Shown: in pieces, positions 1-8,002 of the stretch
Position numbering within the stretch: the first letter of the stretch is position 1
How the letters are laid out: every line of letters starts with the position of its first letter
Origin: CAYXLI01 sp964464925
GTDB lineage: Bacteria; Acidobacteriota; Terriglobia; Bryobacterales; Bryobacteraceae
Assembly: GCA_964464925.1 (NCBI GenBank)
Contig: CAYXLI010000050.1
Span: forward strand, 1 to 28,300
Reading direction: 5' to 3'
Length of the DNA: 28,300 bases
Translations under genes and position numbers: made by a program
The notes under the pieces: model-generated
What the model saw: the letters and a program-made list of their open reading frames with translations, nothing else
Database searches by the model: none
Told to the model about the DNA's origin: nothing

Positions 1-807
1 GTGCTGCCAGCCGCCCGCATCGTCGATCATGGCGCGCCGAATAATCCCCGCCGTTCCGTTGAAGTTGAAGAACAGTCCACCACCCATGCGAGCGCCATGC
101 TCCAACACGAAGTGACCGTCCAGGAGCATCGCCTGTACTTCGGTAAGCAAATTGTAGTGCCGGTTCAAATATGTCCATCGCGTCTGCACCACGCCAACTT
201 TGGGATCGGCGAACGAATGCACCGTACGCATCAGGAAGTCGGAAGGCGGGATGAAATCGGCATCGAACACGGCCACAAATTCGCCGGTCGCCGTCTCGAG
301 ACCTTCCTGCAGTGCTCCCGCTTTGAAGCCGTGACGGTTTGCACGATGGCGGTATTCGATGTTATGCCCCATCGCCTGGTATCGTGCGACCAAGGCCTCC
401 GTGAACGGATGCGTTTCGTCGGTGGAATCGTCCAGCACCTGGATTTGCAGCAGGTGCTTCGGATAATCCATCTTGAGCGTCTCTTCGATCAGCCGCTCCA
501 CGACGTATTTCTCGTTATAGAGTGGAAGCTGTATGGTCACCGGAGGAAGCTCGGCGAAGCGCGGCTGCTCGGCTTCACTCAACCGCTTCTTGTGTTTCAT
601 GTAGCCGCGGATCATCTCGTATCTGTGAATGCCGTAACACGAGAGCACCAGCAGCACCGTGAAATAGGGGACCATGATCGCCCAGTCGAACCACGCGAGT
701 TGGTGGATTCCGGAAAAAGTCTTGTCGGTATAGGCGTTGATCGCACGATCGATGAGCGGTGTATTCGATGACAGGAGGCACAGCAGTAGGCTGGCAATTG
801 GTACCAT
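1..807 (-). CDS. Family 2 glycosyltransferase, cellulose/glucomannan synthase-like (partial)
   Basis: Processive-type GT2 enzyme that probably transfers sugar from a nucleotide sugar to a growing envelope or exopolysaccharide. I translated 269 residues from the ATG at 807; the reading frame runs off the left edge. A hydrophobic segment lies at about residues 41-58. The catalytic domain begins near residue 90 (TIQLPLYNE), followed by the donor-binding DDSTD (126-130), the DxD motif within FDADF (181-185) and QTRW (208-211), then an FNGTAG stretch (249-254) typical of cellulose synthase-like enzymes. The window ends at GGWQH, just before the expected ED and QxxRW motifs, so the acceptor half and later membrane helices are missing. 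It is divergent from the GT-C gene at 841 with only 33 bases between. The exact polymer cannot be told from sequence. Family assignment is secure; substrate is not. Confidence 0.9.
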   Translation of the reverse strand, partial: MVPIASLLLCLLSSNTPLIDRAINAYTDKTFSGIHQLAWFDWAIMVPYFTVLLVLSCYGIHRYEMIRGYMKHKKRLSEAEQPRFAELPPVTIQLPLYNEKYVVERLIEETLKMDYPKHLLQIQVLDDSTDETHPFTEALVARYQAMGHNIEYRHRANRHGFKAGALQEGLETATGEFVAVFDADFIPPSDFLMRTVHSFADPKVGVVQTRWTYLNRHYNLLTEVQAMLLDGHFVLEHGARMGGGLFFNFNGTAGIIRRAMIDDAGGWQH

Positions 808-840
808 AGGTGTCTTCTCAGGCGATCACGTTAGCGTTGG

Positions 841-2160
841 ATGGCCATCCCTTTCCAGATTCTCGTCGCTGCCGCAGTTCTCGAACTGCTCTTTCTGTTT
901 CTTCGATCCGTTCCCAACCACAACAGGGGGGTGGTGCAGGCCGTCCTGCTACAATTTCTGACGCATACAGTATACCTCGTCTCGGTTTACCTGATTCTCA
1001 AGCGCCCTGTAGTCAGCCTGCGATGGATATTAGGCTGCGCGGTCATCTTTCGACTTACCCTATGGACCGCTTATCCAATGCTGTCGGATGACATTTACCG
1101 CTACAGATGGGAAGGCAAATTACAGAGCTCCGGCGGCAATCCATATCAGATCCGTCCGTCTGAGGACCGGGCCAATCGGGACGCCACCTTCCCGAACGTC
1201 GGCTCCAAAGATTTCAAAGCCGGGTATGGCCCCCTAATCGAACTGGAACAGCGAGCGGTCTACGAAACTGTCTCACGCTTCACACCTGACCCGTTCGTAC
1301 AAGTCTTCTGGTACAAACTCCCTTCGGCCTTGTGCGAACTTCTTACCGCTCTCACAATTGTTTTGCTCCTCCAGAGAAGAGGTCTGCCCGAATCCCGCAT
1401 CCTGATCTACGCCTGGTGCCCAACCCCCATTGTGGAGTTTTGGTGGAACGGTCATAATGACGCGCTTCCCATCCTCCTGATTTCTCTTGCCCTTTTATGT
1501 GCTACAGCCAAACGCTGGGTTCCGGGATTCGCCCTTCTTTCCGCCGCAGTGGCGGCGAAGATTTGGCCCATTCTCCTGTTTCCGCCATTTATCCTGAATG
1601 GGAACCGCGAACGCCCCCGCTGGTGGCAGTGGACGGTCGTGATTCCTATTCTCCTGGTCTTCTCGATCCCTTTCTGGAGCGATGTTTCTGAGAACGTCAG
1701 GTTCATGACCGGCTTCGTCGGGGGCTGGAGAAATAACGATAGCCTCTTCGGCGGCTTGCTCTGGCTCGCCCGTTTTGACCTCTATCGTGCCAAATACATG
1801 GCCGAAACAGTGATCGGATTAGTAAGTTTCTCCGCTGCCCTGCTGCCGTGGAGTCTGGAATCGGCCTGCCTTGCCACGCTCGCGGGAGCCCTGCTGCTGT
1901 CCGCCAACTCTCACCCGTGGTACCTGACTTGGCTCGCACCGTTCGTACCCTTCGCCCCCTGGATACCGGTCTTGCTTTGGATGGCGCTGGAACCGCTCGG
2001 CTACTCTGTTCTGATCGGCTGGAGAAATCTCGGCGAATGGAAGGGCGACCCGCCTCTCCGTTGGCTCGTGTACTGCCCTACATTCGTTTATGCGGGGGTT
2101 CAATGGTACCTTAGATTGAGACGTGCTCTCAGGAAAACGTCTGTGACGGACGATAAGTAA
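841..2160 (+). CDS. GT-C type membrane glycosyltransferase (GT87/DUF2029-like)
   Basis: A 439-residue integral membrane protein with roughly ten or more hydrophobic segments. Residues 79-102 read like the first extracytoplasmic loop of polyprenyl-phosphate-sugar-dependent GT-C enzymes: an acidic pair (D83-D84) followed by YRYRWEG and GGNPY. In this superfamily the acidic pair is catalytic, and such enzymes use dolichol/undecaprenyl-phosphate mannose or a related lipid-linked sugar on the outer face of the inner membrane. The C-terminus is basic and cytoplasmic-looking. It starts a rightward run of close genes and is divergent from a GT2 polysaccharide synthase, so a role in building a surface glycan or glycolipid is a reasonable inference. 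No clear ribosome-binding site precedes the ATG, so a slightly later start is possible. The donor sugar is unknown. Confidence 0.8.
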   Translation: MAIPFQILVAAAVLELLFLFLRSVPNHNRGVVQAVLLQFLTHTVYLVSVYLILKRPVVSLRWILGCAVIFRLTLWTAYPMLSDDIYRYRWEGKLQSSGGNPYQIRPSEDRANRDATFPNVGSKDFKAGYGPLIELEQRAVYETVSRFTPDPFVQVFWYKLPSALCELLTALTIVLLLQRRGLPESRILIYAWCPTPIVEFWWNGHNDALPILLISLALLCATAKRWVPGFALLSAAVAAKIWPILLFPPFILNGNRERPRWWQWTVVIPILLVFSIPFWSDVSENVRFMTGFVGGWRNNDSLFGGLLWLARFDLYRAKYMAETVIGLVSFSAALLPWSLESACLATLAGALLLSANSHPWYLTWLAPFVPFAPWIPVLLWMALEPLGYSVLIGWRNLGEWKGDPPLRWLVYCPTFVYAGVQWYLRLRRALRKTSVTDDK

Positions 2161-2182
2161 GGGTAAGCTGCGACACAAAAGC

Positions 2183-2632
2183 ATGGACACGCATATCAAA
2201 GTCCTCGGCTGGATGAACATGATTTTCGGGGCTTTGGCCTTCGCGATTTCGGTCTTTGTGCTGGTGAACGCGGGTGGATTCTCCGGTCTCTCAGCCGCTT
2301 TTAATGAGGAGATCTACGGTTATGTCGCGGCAGCAAGCCTCGTTTTCCATCTTTTGATCTCGATTCCGTGCTTCATCTGCGGATTTTTGATCCGGAAACT
2401 GATTGAACCCGTTCGCACGATGTTGATCCTTGTCTCCGCTCTCAATACCCTCAATGCGCCTGTCGGAACCATGCTCGGCGCGTATGGACTGTGGGTTCTA
2501 ATGATGCCTGAGACCGAGCCCCTTTTCGCCAACGCCCCCGCCCAAAATAAGAAAAAGAGAAAGAAGCCGTCCGCAAAAGCCGCCGCGTCCTCCTCAGCGG
2601 TACCCGCTCCCGGCGATCTGTCCGGCAAGTGA
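2183..2632 (+). CDS. Small integral membrane protein with a lysine-rich tail, unknown function
   Basis: A 149-residue protein I do not recognise by name. It has about three to four hydrophobic segments: residues about 7-31, 47-71 and 78-107, the last perhaps two short helices. A soluble tail from about 115 contains a basic run (KKKRKK, near residues 123-128) followed by Ala/Ser/Pro. By the positive-inside rule the tail should be cytoplasmic. It lies 22 bases after the GT-C gene, and its last codons overlap the GTG start of the TonB receptor by four bases (GTGA), which suggests translational coupling. Function is unknown; the setting points to the envelope. Confidence 0.75.
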   Translation: MDTHIKVLGWMNMIFGALAFAISVFVLVNAGGFSGLSAAFNEEIYGYVAAASLVFHLLISIPCFICGFLIRKLIEPVRTMLILVSALNTLNAPVGTMLGAYGLWVLMMPETEPLFANAPAQNKKKRKKPSAKAAASSSAVPAPGDLSGK

Positions 2633-4389
2633 CCCGAGCGCTCATAACCTGCTTACTCGCCTGTCTGTGTCTCCACGCACAGGAGCGGAGCGACTCCGTC
2701 GTGGTCACCGGTACCTTTGAGCCCCTGCCGCTCGAAGAAGCCGACCGAAACATCCGATCGATTCCCCTTGGCACGCTCCGCCTCACCACGAACAGCTTCT
2801 CCGATCTTCTGCGTCTCGATCCCTCCCTGGATGTGCGCGGGCGTGCTCCGAATCTCGTTCAGACGGACATCTCGATTCGCGGAGCAGGGTTCGGCCAAAG
2901 CCTTATCCTGCTAAATGGATTCCGTCTGAATGACGCGCAATCCGGCCACCATAACCTCGACGTTCCCGTGCCGGTCGAGTCGATTGACCGGATCGAGGTG
3001 CTGAAAGGTTCCGGGTCGACATTCTATGGCTCGGATGCCGTCGGTGGTGTCGTCAATTTCATTACGAAACGCCCCGAGAGTTCGGAGGTGCGCTTGCGCG
3101 GCGCACTGGGCAATTTCGGCGTGAACCAGCAGGAAGCGGTTTTCACTTATGCAAACACCCGGCTCACACAGCAGTTCGCTGTCTCCCGGGACTTCTCCAC
3201 TGGTTTTCTCCCCGATCGCGACTACCGCAACCTTTCTCTTTCTTCCGACACCAACTTTACGACGCGCTGGGGCAATACGGACATCCTCCTCGCGAACAAC
3301 GATCGGCCTTTTGGAGCCGATCAATTCTACGGGAACTACAACTCCTGGGAGCGCACACGAACCTGGTTTGCCTCCATCCGCCAGGAACTTGGCTCGCATA
3401 TGGAGGCTGACTTCGCCTATCGCCGGCATACCGATTTGTTCGTGCTCTATCGTGATCGTCCGCAGGTGTTTACCAATCGCCACGAATCGGAGGGCGTGCA
3501 GAGCGCGCTTCGGCGGTGGGACTCACTCTCTCCCAACGTGCGTCTCTCCTACGGCCTGGAACTGTTTACCGATTCCGTATACAGCAACAATCTCGGGCAC
3601 CACAGCCGCGCACGTTCCGCAGGATACGCGGCGCTCGACGTCCGGGCACTGCGCCGGTTCTCTTTCAACGCCGGGATTCGGGATGAGGTCTATGGCTCGT
3701 TTAACCATGAGGTTAGCCCTACCTTCAGCGCAGGTTACTGGCTCTCTTCCCGGCTGAAACTGCGCGCGGCCGTTACCCGGGCATTTCGCCTACCGACCTA
3801 TACGGATCTGTACTATCATGATCCCGCTAATCTAGGCTCCCCTAATCTGAAACCCGAACGTGCGTGGACCTTTGAGGGCGGCGTGGACGCATATCTCAGC
3901 CCGCGGTTGAGAGCGCAGATTACAGTGTTCCAACGCCGCGAAAGCAACGGCATCGATTATGTCCGGTACTCGCCCGCGGACATATGGCGCGCCACGAATT
4001 TCCAGAGCCTCAGCTTTACCGGTGTGGAAGCAGCTTTGCGCCTGAAACAGTTCGCAATAGAGTACACCGGACTGCAAGGCGCGCAGGACCAACTCCACGG
4101 CATCTACTCAAAATACTCGTTCAATTACCCGATCCATTCCGGAGTAGTGTCCTGGGAAGCAACATGGCGCGGCGGACTGCTTACTCGTACGCGCGTGGGT
4201 GTACTCGAACGTTTCGCCCGCGATCCTTACGGCGTTCTCGACCTCTATGTAGCCGGCACGCGCGGCCGCTGGCACCCGTTCGTTCAACTCACAAATCTGA
4301 CAGACACGGTATATGAGGAAATTTTTGGCGTACCCATGCCCGGCCGCGCCGTAGTCGGCGGAGTCGAGTTGGTCTGGCGCCGCAATTAG
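2629..4389 (+). CDS. TonB-dependent outer-membrane receptor, BtuB/CirA-like
   Basis: A 586-residue outer-membrane receptor of the short type, without a carboxypeptidase-regulatory domain. The start is GTG, overlapping the previous stop by four bases. A signal peptide occupies about residues 1-17 (hydrophobic ITCLLACLCL, cleavage near LHA-QE). A TonB-box-like SVVVTGT follows at about 23-29. The plug domain lies at about 45-155, with typical ISIRGAG, LLNGFRLND, VESIDRIEVLKG and YGSDAVGGVVN stretches. The rest is a 22-stranded barrel rich in alternating aromatic and polar residues, including the LKPERAWTFEGG motif late in the barrel. The chain ends VELVWRRN, so the terminal residue is not aromatic; the tryptophan is four from the end. 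The substrate (cobalamin, siderophore or glycan) cannot be assigned. No inner-membrane transporter is encoded nearby. Confidence 0.9.
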   Translation: MTRALITCLLACLCLHAQERSDSVVVTGTFEPLPLEEADRNIRSIPLGTLRLTTNSFSDLLRLDPSLDVRGRAPNLVQTDISIRGAGFGQSLILLNGFRLNDAQSGHHNLDVPVPVESIDRIEVLKGSGSTFYGSDAVGGVVNFITKRPESSEVRLRGALGNFGVNQQEAVFTYANTRLTQQFAVSRDFSTGFLPDRDYRNLSLSSDTNFTTRWGNTDILLANNDRPFGADQFYGNYNSWERTRTWFASIRQELGSHMEADFAYRRHTDLFVLYRDRPQVFTNRHESEGVQSALRRWDSLSPNVRLSYGLELFTDSVYSNNLGHHSRARSAGYAALDVRALRRFSFNAGIRDEVYGSFNHEVSPTFSAGYWLSSRLKLRAAVTRAFRLPTYTDLYYHDPANLGSPNLKPERAWTFEGGVDAYLSPRLRAQITVFQRRESNGIDYVRYSPADIWRATNFQSLSFTGVEAALRLKQFAIEYTGLQGAQDQLHGIYSKYSFNYPIHSGVVSWEATWRGGLLTRTRVGVLERFARDPYGVLDLYVAGTRGRWHPFVQLTNLTDTVYEEIFGVPMPGRAVVGGVELVWRRN

Positions 4390-4421
4390 CCGGTCCGGCC
4401 AAATTGGTACACTTGTAGTAG

Positions 4422-5894
4422 TTGTTCACACGATCGCTTGTATTTGCCCTCGCCGGCCTTTTATCTGCCCGCGCTTTCGCCGCTGATCAGAATCAACTGG
4501 ACGGCAATCCCGCGCTATTTACCGTGATGGCAGCCCTCACGGCAGCGGATCCGAATGCCCAAACGGGCACTAACCCGATCCGCGATGCCGTTCGTGCGCA
4601 CGTGCTTGCCAGGAATCCCGCGGTCCTCGGGGAACTTCGAAATTTCTTCCTCTCGCACAAGCGGCGCGAAGCCGCTTCAGATCTCCAGCAATACATTGCC
4701 TTCGCGCTCTGCGTCACTGATCCGCCTGAATTTGCGATGCGGTATAAGCCCGGCGACATACCGCCGGAAGTGACCGCGCTCGAGGGCTTCCCGGCCCTCA
4801 TGCAACGCTTCTATAAGGACGCGGATATAGAGAGCGCATGGCGAGGGATCCAGCCTTCCCTGGATAAAGTCATCGCGGCTTATCAGCCCCCCGTCGTACA
4901 AGGGGTCATGGAGGTGAATGGCTATCTCCGCAATCCTACCAGCGGCTACATGGGCCGCCGGTTCCAAATATTTCTCGATCTTCTGGGGCCACCCAACCAA
5001 ATCCAGTCGTTCAGCTACGGTGACGAGTACTTTGTTGTCCTGACGCCGTCGGCGCGCCCGGACACCAACGAGATCCGCCACGCCTACTTGCATTACCTGC
5101 TCGACCCTCTGTCCCTGAAATTTTCGAACTTCGTGGACCGCGTCAGAGGTCTTGGTGATTTTGCCAAAGCGGCTCCCGCACTTGAGGACAGCTACAAACA
5201 GGATTTCCTGCTGCTCGCCACCGAATCCCTGATTAAGGGGATCGAGGTTCGCCTTGCCAAGCCCGCCGAGCGGTCTCGCATGGTACAGGAAGCGCTAGAA
5301 GACGGATTCGTTCTGACGCCGTACTTCTCCGAAGCGCTGCCCGGGTACGAGAAGCAGGAGGTGGCGATGCGTCTCTACTTCCCTGACCTGATGGAGAACA
5401 TCAACCTCCGGAAGGAAGACAAGCGCCTGGAGGGCATCAAGTTCGCCTCCGCGCGTCGCGCGGGCAAGCTAGTCACCCCGGCGCAGACTAAAGAACCAAG
5501 CCTCACGCCGGCGCAGAAGACTCTGGATGAAGCCGAAAAGCAGTTGTACAGCGAAAAGAACATCGAAAAGGCGCGTGAGACGTACATGCGCGCCTTGCAA
5601 GAGACTGATGACAAGACCATTCACGCCCGCGCTTATTATGGGCTTGGACGTGCTGCCGCTCTGGAGCGTAACCCCGAGTTGGCAGAGAAGCTTTTTCATA
5701 AGACACTGGAGTTGACGCCAGATCCGCAGACGAAAGCGTGGGCACAGGTCTACCTGGGCCGTCTTTCTGATCTGGCGGGGGAACGCGAGCAGGCCGCTCA
5801 GTTTTATCAGGCCGTTCTCGCAAACGAAGGCGCTTCCGCGGCGGCCCGTAAAGCGGCCGAAGAGGGCCTGAAATCGAAATTTCAAAAAAACTAG
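4422..5894 (+). CDS. Exported TPR-repeat protein
   Basis: A 490-residue protein of unknown specific role. The start must be TTG at 4422, because an in-frame TAG lies immediately upstream at 4419-4421. A signal peptide is evident: a hydrophobic stretch in residues 5-17 and an Ala-x-Ala cleavage site near AFA-AD (residues 19-22). Residues about 23-350 are mostly helical and match no family I know. From about 365 to 480 there are three TPR-like helical hairpins, with patterns such as AYYGLGRAAALERNPELAE and AWAQVYLGRLSDLAGEREQA. TPR proteins act as scaffolds for protein-protein contacts, and here probably in the periplasm. The gene follows the TonB receptor by 32 bases and precedes another exported TPR protein, so the two may work together. 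Confidence 0.8.
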   Translation: MFTRSLVFALAGLLSARAFAADQNQLDGNPALFTVMAALTAADPNAQTGTNPIRDAVRAHVLARNPAVLGELRNFFLSHKRREAASDLQQYIAFALCVTDPPEFAMRYKPGDIPPEVTALEGFPALMQRFYKDADIESAWRGIQPSLDKVIAAYQPPVVQGVMEVNGYLRNPTSGYMGRRFQIFLDLLGPPNQIQSFSYGDEYFVVLTPSARPDTNEIRHAYLHYLLDPLSLKFSNFVDRVRGLGDFAKAAPALEDSYKQDFLLLATESLIKGIEVRLAKPAERSRMVQEALEDGFVLTPYFSEALPGYEKQEVAMRLYFPDLMENINLRKEDKRLEGIKFASARRAGKLVTPAQTKEPSLTPAQKTLDEAEKQLYSEKNIEKARETYMRALQETDDKTIHARAYYGLGRAAALERNPELAEKLFHKTLELTPDPQTKAWAQVYLGRLSDLAGEREQAAQFYQAVLANEGASAAARKAAEEGLKSKFQKN

Positions 5895-5908
5895 GGAGTG
5901 TGTTACCC

Positions 5909-6718
5909 ATGATTCGTTCGATCGTCAAAGCCGCGGGTGTGGCAGTTATCGCAGGAGGGCTCCTGGCCGCCGCGCCGAAACAGCCGCAGCCTAAATCGAA
6001 AAGTGAAGTCGAAGCGCTTCAGGCCATGTTCAACGCGCAAACGCCCGATGCCCGCATCGCGGCCGCTGATGCCTTGCTGAGCAAGTTCTCCGATACCGAG
6101 TTCAAGGCCATCGCCCTGCAGATCGCCGCGGCGTCCGCTCAGCAGAAGAACGACTTCGAGAAGATGGTGATCTACAGCGAGCGGACTCTCGAAGCCGATC
6201 CCGAGAACTATCCCGCTATGCTGATGCTGGCCCAGGGCTATGCCCAGCGTACGCGCGAGTTTGATTTCGATAAGGAAGAGAAGCTCACGAAGTCCGAAAA
6301 GTACGCCAACAACGCGATCGCTCTGATCAACAAGGCCGAAAAGCCGCGTCCTGATATTTCAGACGACCAGTGGAACGCAGCGAAGAAGGACTATCTGGCC
6401 CAAGCGCATGAAGCGCTCGGAATGGCCGCCGGCGTCCGCAAGAAATACGACGTGGCTATTAATGAGTACAAGACGGCCATCGAAACAGGCTCCACCCAGG
6501 ACCAGGCAACGTTCGTTCGGCTCGCCGCGGTGCAAAACGAAGCCAACAAACCCGATGATGCCCTCGCCACCATTACCAAGCTGATGGCATTGCCTGACCT
6601 CAATCCGGCCGTCAAGCAATATGCGGACCAGGAAAAGAATAAGGCGATGAAGCTGAAGTCCGGCGCTCTTAAGCCTGCCGCCCCGGCGGCTCCGGCCCAG
6701 GTTGAAATTAAAAAGTGA
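5909..6718 (+). CDS. Exported small TPR/helical-repeat protein
   Basis: I place the start at the ATG at 5909 rather than the GTG at 5900. The Shine-Dalgarno-like AGGGAG at 5893-5898 lies ten bases before the ATG but only one base before the GTG. This gives 269 residues. A signal peptide covers about residues 1-22 (VKAAGVAVIAGGLLAAA). The mature protein is helical and contains TPR-like repeats, for instance around the stretch beginning YSERTLEADPENYPAMLML and a later one with AINEYKTAIETG. The tail is Ala/Pro-rich. It sits 14 bases after the other TPR gene and 7 bases before rnc. Function is unknown; periplasmic scaffolding is an inference. Confidence 0.8.
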   Translation: MIRSIVKAAGVAVIAGGLLAAAPKQPQPKSKSEVEALQAMFNAQTPDARIAAADALLSKFSDTEFKAIALQIAAASAQQKNDFEKMVIYSERTLEADPENYPAMLMLAQGYAQRTREFDFDKEEKLTKSEKYANNAIALINKAEKPRPDISDDQWNAAKKDYLAQAHEALGMAAGVRKKYDVAINEYKTAIETGSTQDQATFVRLAAVQNEANKPDDALATITKLMALPDLNPAVKQYADQEKNKAMKLKSGALKPAAPAAPAQVEIKK

Positions 6719-6725
6719 TCGCTAA

Positions 6726-7445
6726 ATGCGCGCGGACCTGCAGGTTTTAGAAGCGAAGATCGGTTATACGTTTCGGAACAAAGACCTGCTGGTCCGCGCC
6801 CTTACCCACAAGTCTCTTTCCTTCGAGAAGAAGCCCGCAGAGGGCACCTTCATCGATAACGAGCAGCTCGAATTCCTAGGCGATTCGGTCCTCGGTTTTT
6901 TGATTAGTGAATACCTCGTTCAGCAGTACCCTTCCTTTCCAGAAGGCCGTCTCTCCCGTTTGAAGGCGCATCTGGTCAGCGCAGCGCATCTGCATAAGAT
7001 CGCAGCTTCGGTGGACATGGGCAGCTACCTCCACCTTGGCCGTGGAGAAGAGATGAGTGGGGGCCGCGAAAAGAAAGCGTTGCTCGCTAACGCACTCGAA
7101 GCGCTCATCGCCGCCATCTATCTCGATGGTGGAGCGGAACCCACACGCGAATTTGTGATCCGGGCGCTCATCGGCGAGTGGGATCTCAGCCAGATCAGCG
7201 AATCCGAACAAGTCAAGGATTACAAGACGGCGCTGCAGGAACGAGCGCGCTCGCTGAAGCTTCCGCAGCCCCGTTATCTTATCGCACTCGAAAATGGCCC
7301 CGAACACGCCAAAACCTTCATCGTCGAGGTCCGGGTCGGACCGGCGTATTCCAGCCGCGGCGAAGGCTCTTCAAAAAAAGCTGCCGGACAGAACGCCGCG
7401 AAGGCAGTTCTCGATCAGCTCAGGAATGCCTATCCTTCCATTTAA
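6726..7445 (+). CDS. rnc: Ribonuclease III
   Basis: Double-stranded RNA endonuclease that processes rRNA precursors and structured mRNAs in the cytoplasm. The 239-residue length is normal for the bacterial enzyme. The signature NEQLEFLGD lies at residues 45-53 (E46, E49 and D53 in the metal-binding positions), followed by the second catalytic stretch LLANALEALIAAIYLDGG (119-136) with E125. Residue 122 is Asn where the E. coli enzyme has Asp (D114 of DTVEAL); see findings. The C-terminal dsRNA-binding domain spans about residues 163-236 and includes the GEGSSKKAAGQNAA motif. The gene ends a rightward run of envelope genes. Its TAA stop overlaps the stop of the facing SET-domain gene through a shared TTAA at 7442-7445, with no terminator between. 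Confidence 0.96.
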   Translation: MRADLQVLEAKIGYTFRNKDLLVRALTHKSLSFEKKPAEGTFIDNEQLEFLGDSVLGFLISEYLVQQYPSFPEGRLSRLKAHLVSAAHLHKIAASVDMGSYLHLGRGEEMSGGREKKALLANALEALIAAIYLDGGAEPTREFVIRALIGEWDLSQISESEQVKDYKTALQERARSLKLPQPRYLIALENGPEHAKTFIVEVRVGPAYSSRGEGSSKKAAGQNAAKAVLDQLRNAYPSI

Positions 7446-7939
7446 TCCGTTACGTTGATTGTGCCGCGGCACTTCGGCGATCCGCAACTGCAGGGCACCT
7501 TCTCCACATTCTTCGCGAAGTGGTAATCGACCGTGAGTTCCTCGCCTTTGGTGATATGGCGGACGCTCATGTACAGGATGTGTCCCTTGAATATCCATGC
7601 GCGGATGTTCGGGTCACAGGAATGATTGATATACTCCGCTCCGCTGCCACCTACCGTGCCGTCAAGCGCCCAGTAATTATCCAGAGTGAACATATAATTC
7701 AACTCTCGCTCGGCACGCTTCTTTGTTTCTTTCCGGTTGCAACGCTCTCCGGTGTACTCAATCACCTTTCGGTTCGCTGGAATGTTCTCGCCGGCATATA
7801 CACCCCACCTGTGAATCTCGGAAGGGGCGATCGTGAGTTTATAGCGGGCATGCCTTTCATCGATGCGAGGCACGGTGCCGTGGCCATTCTTAGATGCGGA
7901 TATCAAAATTGTGGCTGTCTGTTTCTTCTTCGAAACCAT
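7442..7939 (-). CDS. SET-domain lysine methyltransferase-like protein
   Basis: A 165-residue protein with a nearly stand-alone SET domain, the fold of S-adenosylmethionine-dependent protein lysine methyltransferases. From the ATG at 7939 (AGGA just upstream), residues 34-53 hold the N-terminal SET motif (HRWGVYAGENI, near 43-53). The pseudoknot motif YINHSCDPN lies at 103-111 and the C-terminal motif ELTVDYHF at 134-141, with Y139 as the probable catalytic tyrosine. A post-SET cysteine cluster C150, C152 and C157 follows; with C108 these make the usual zinc site that closes the substrate channel. A longer TTG-start version (from 7984) would have a poorer start. The target protein is unknown; a ribosomal or nucleoid protein is a guess. 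It follows the 37-residue membrane protein and faces rnc, with shared stop bases. Confidence 0.88.
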   Translation of the reverse strand: MVSKKKQTATILISASKNGHGTVPRIDERHARYKLTIAPSEIHRWGVYAGENIPANRKVIEYTGERCNRKETKKRAERELNYMFTLDNYWALDGTVGGSGAEYINHSCDPNIRAWIFKGHILYMSVRHITKGEELTVDYHFAKNVEKVPCSCGSPKCRGTINVTD

Positions 7940-8002
7940 ACTTCCTGGTGGGGATACACGTATCGCGTTCGAGCCGCACAACAAACGTGGTTGGTGAGGG
8001 CT

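Noticed and set aside
1..771. Long open frame on the plus strand at the left edge
   Set aside because: It is the antisense shadow of the GT2 gene. The minus strand translates to a protein with DDSTD, DxD and QTRW motifs, while the plus frame has no recognisable domain.
2161..2700. Possible cobalamin riboswitch before the BtuB-like receptor
   Set aside because: The receptor start overlaps the previous gene by four bases, so there is no leader. No B12-box-like conserved sequence was seen.
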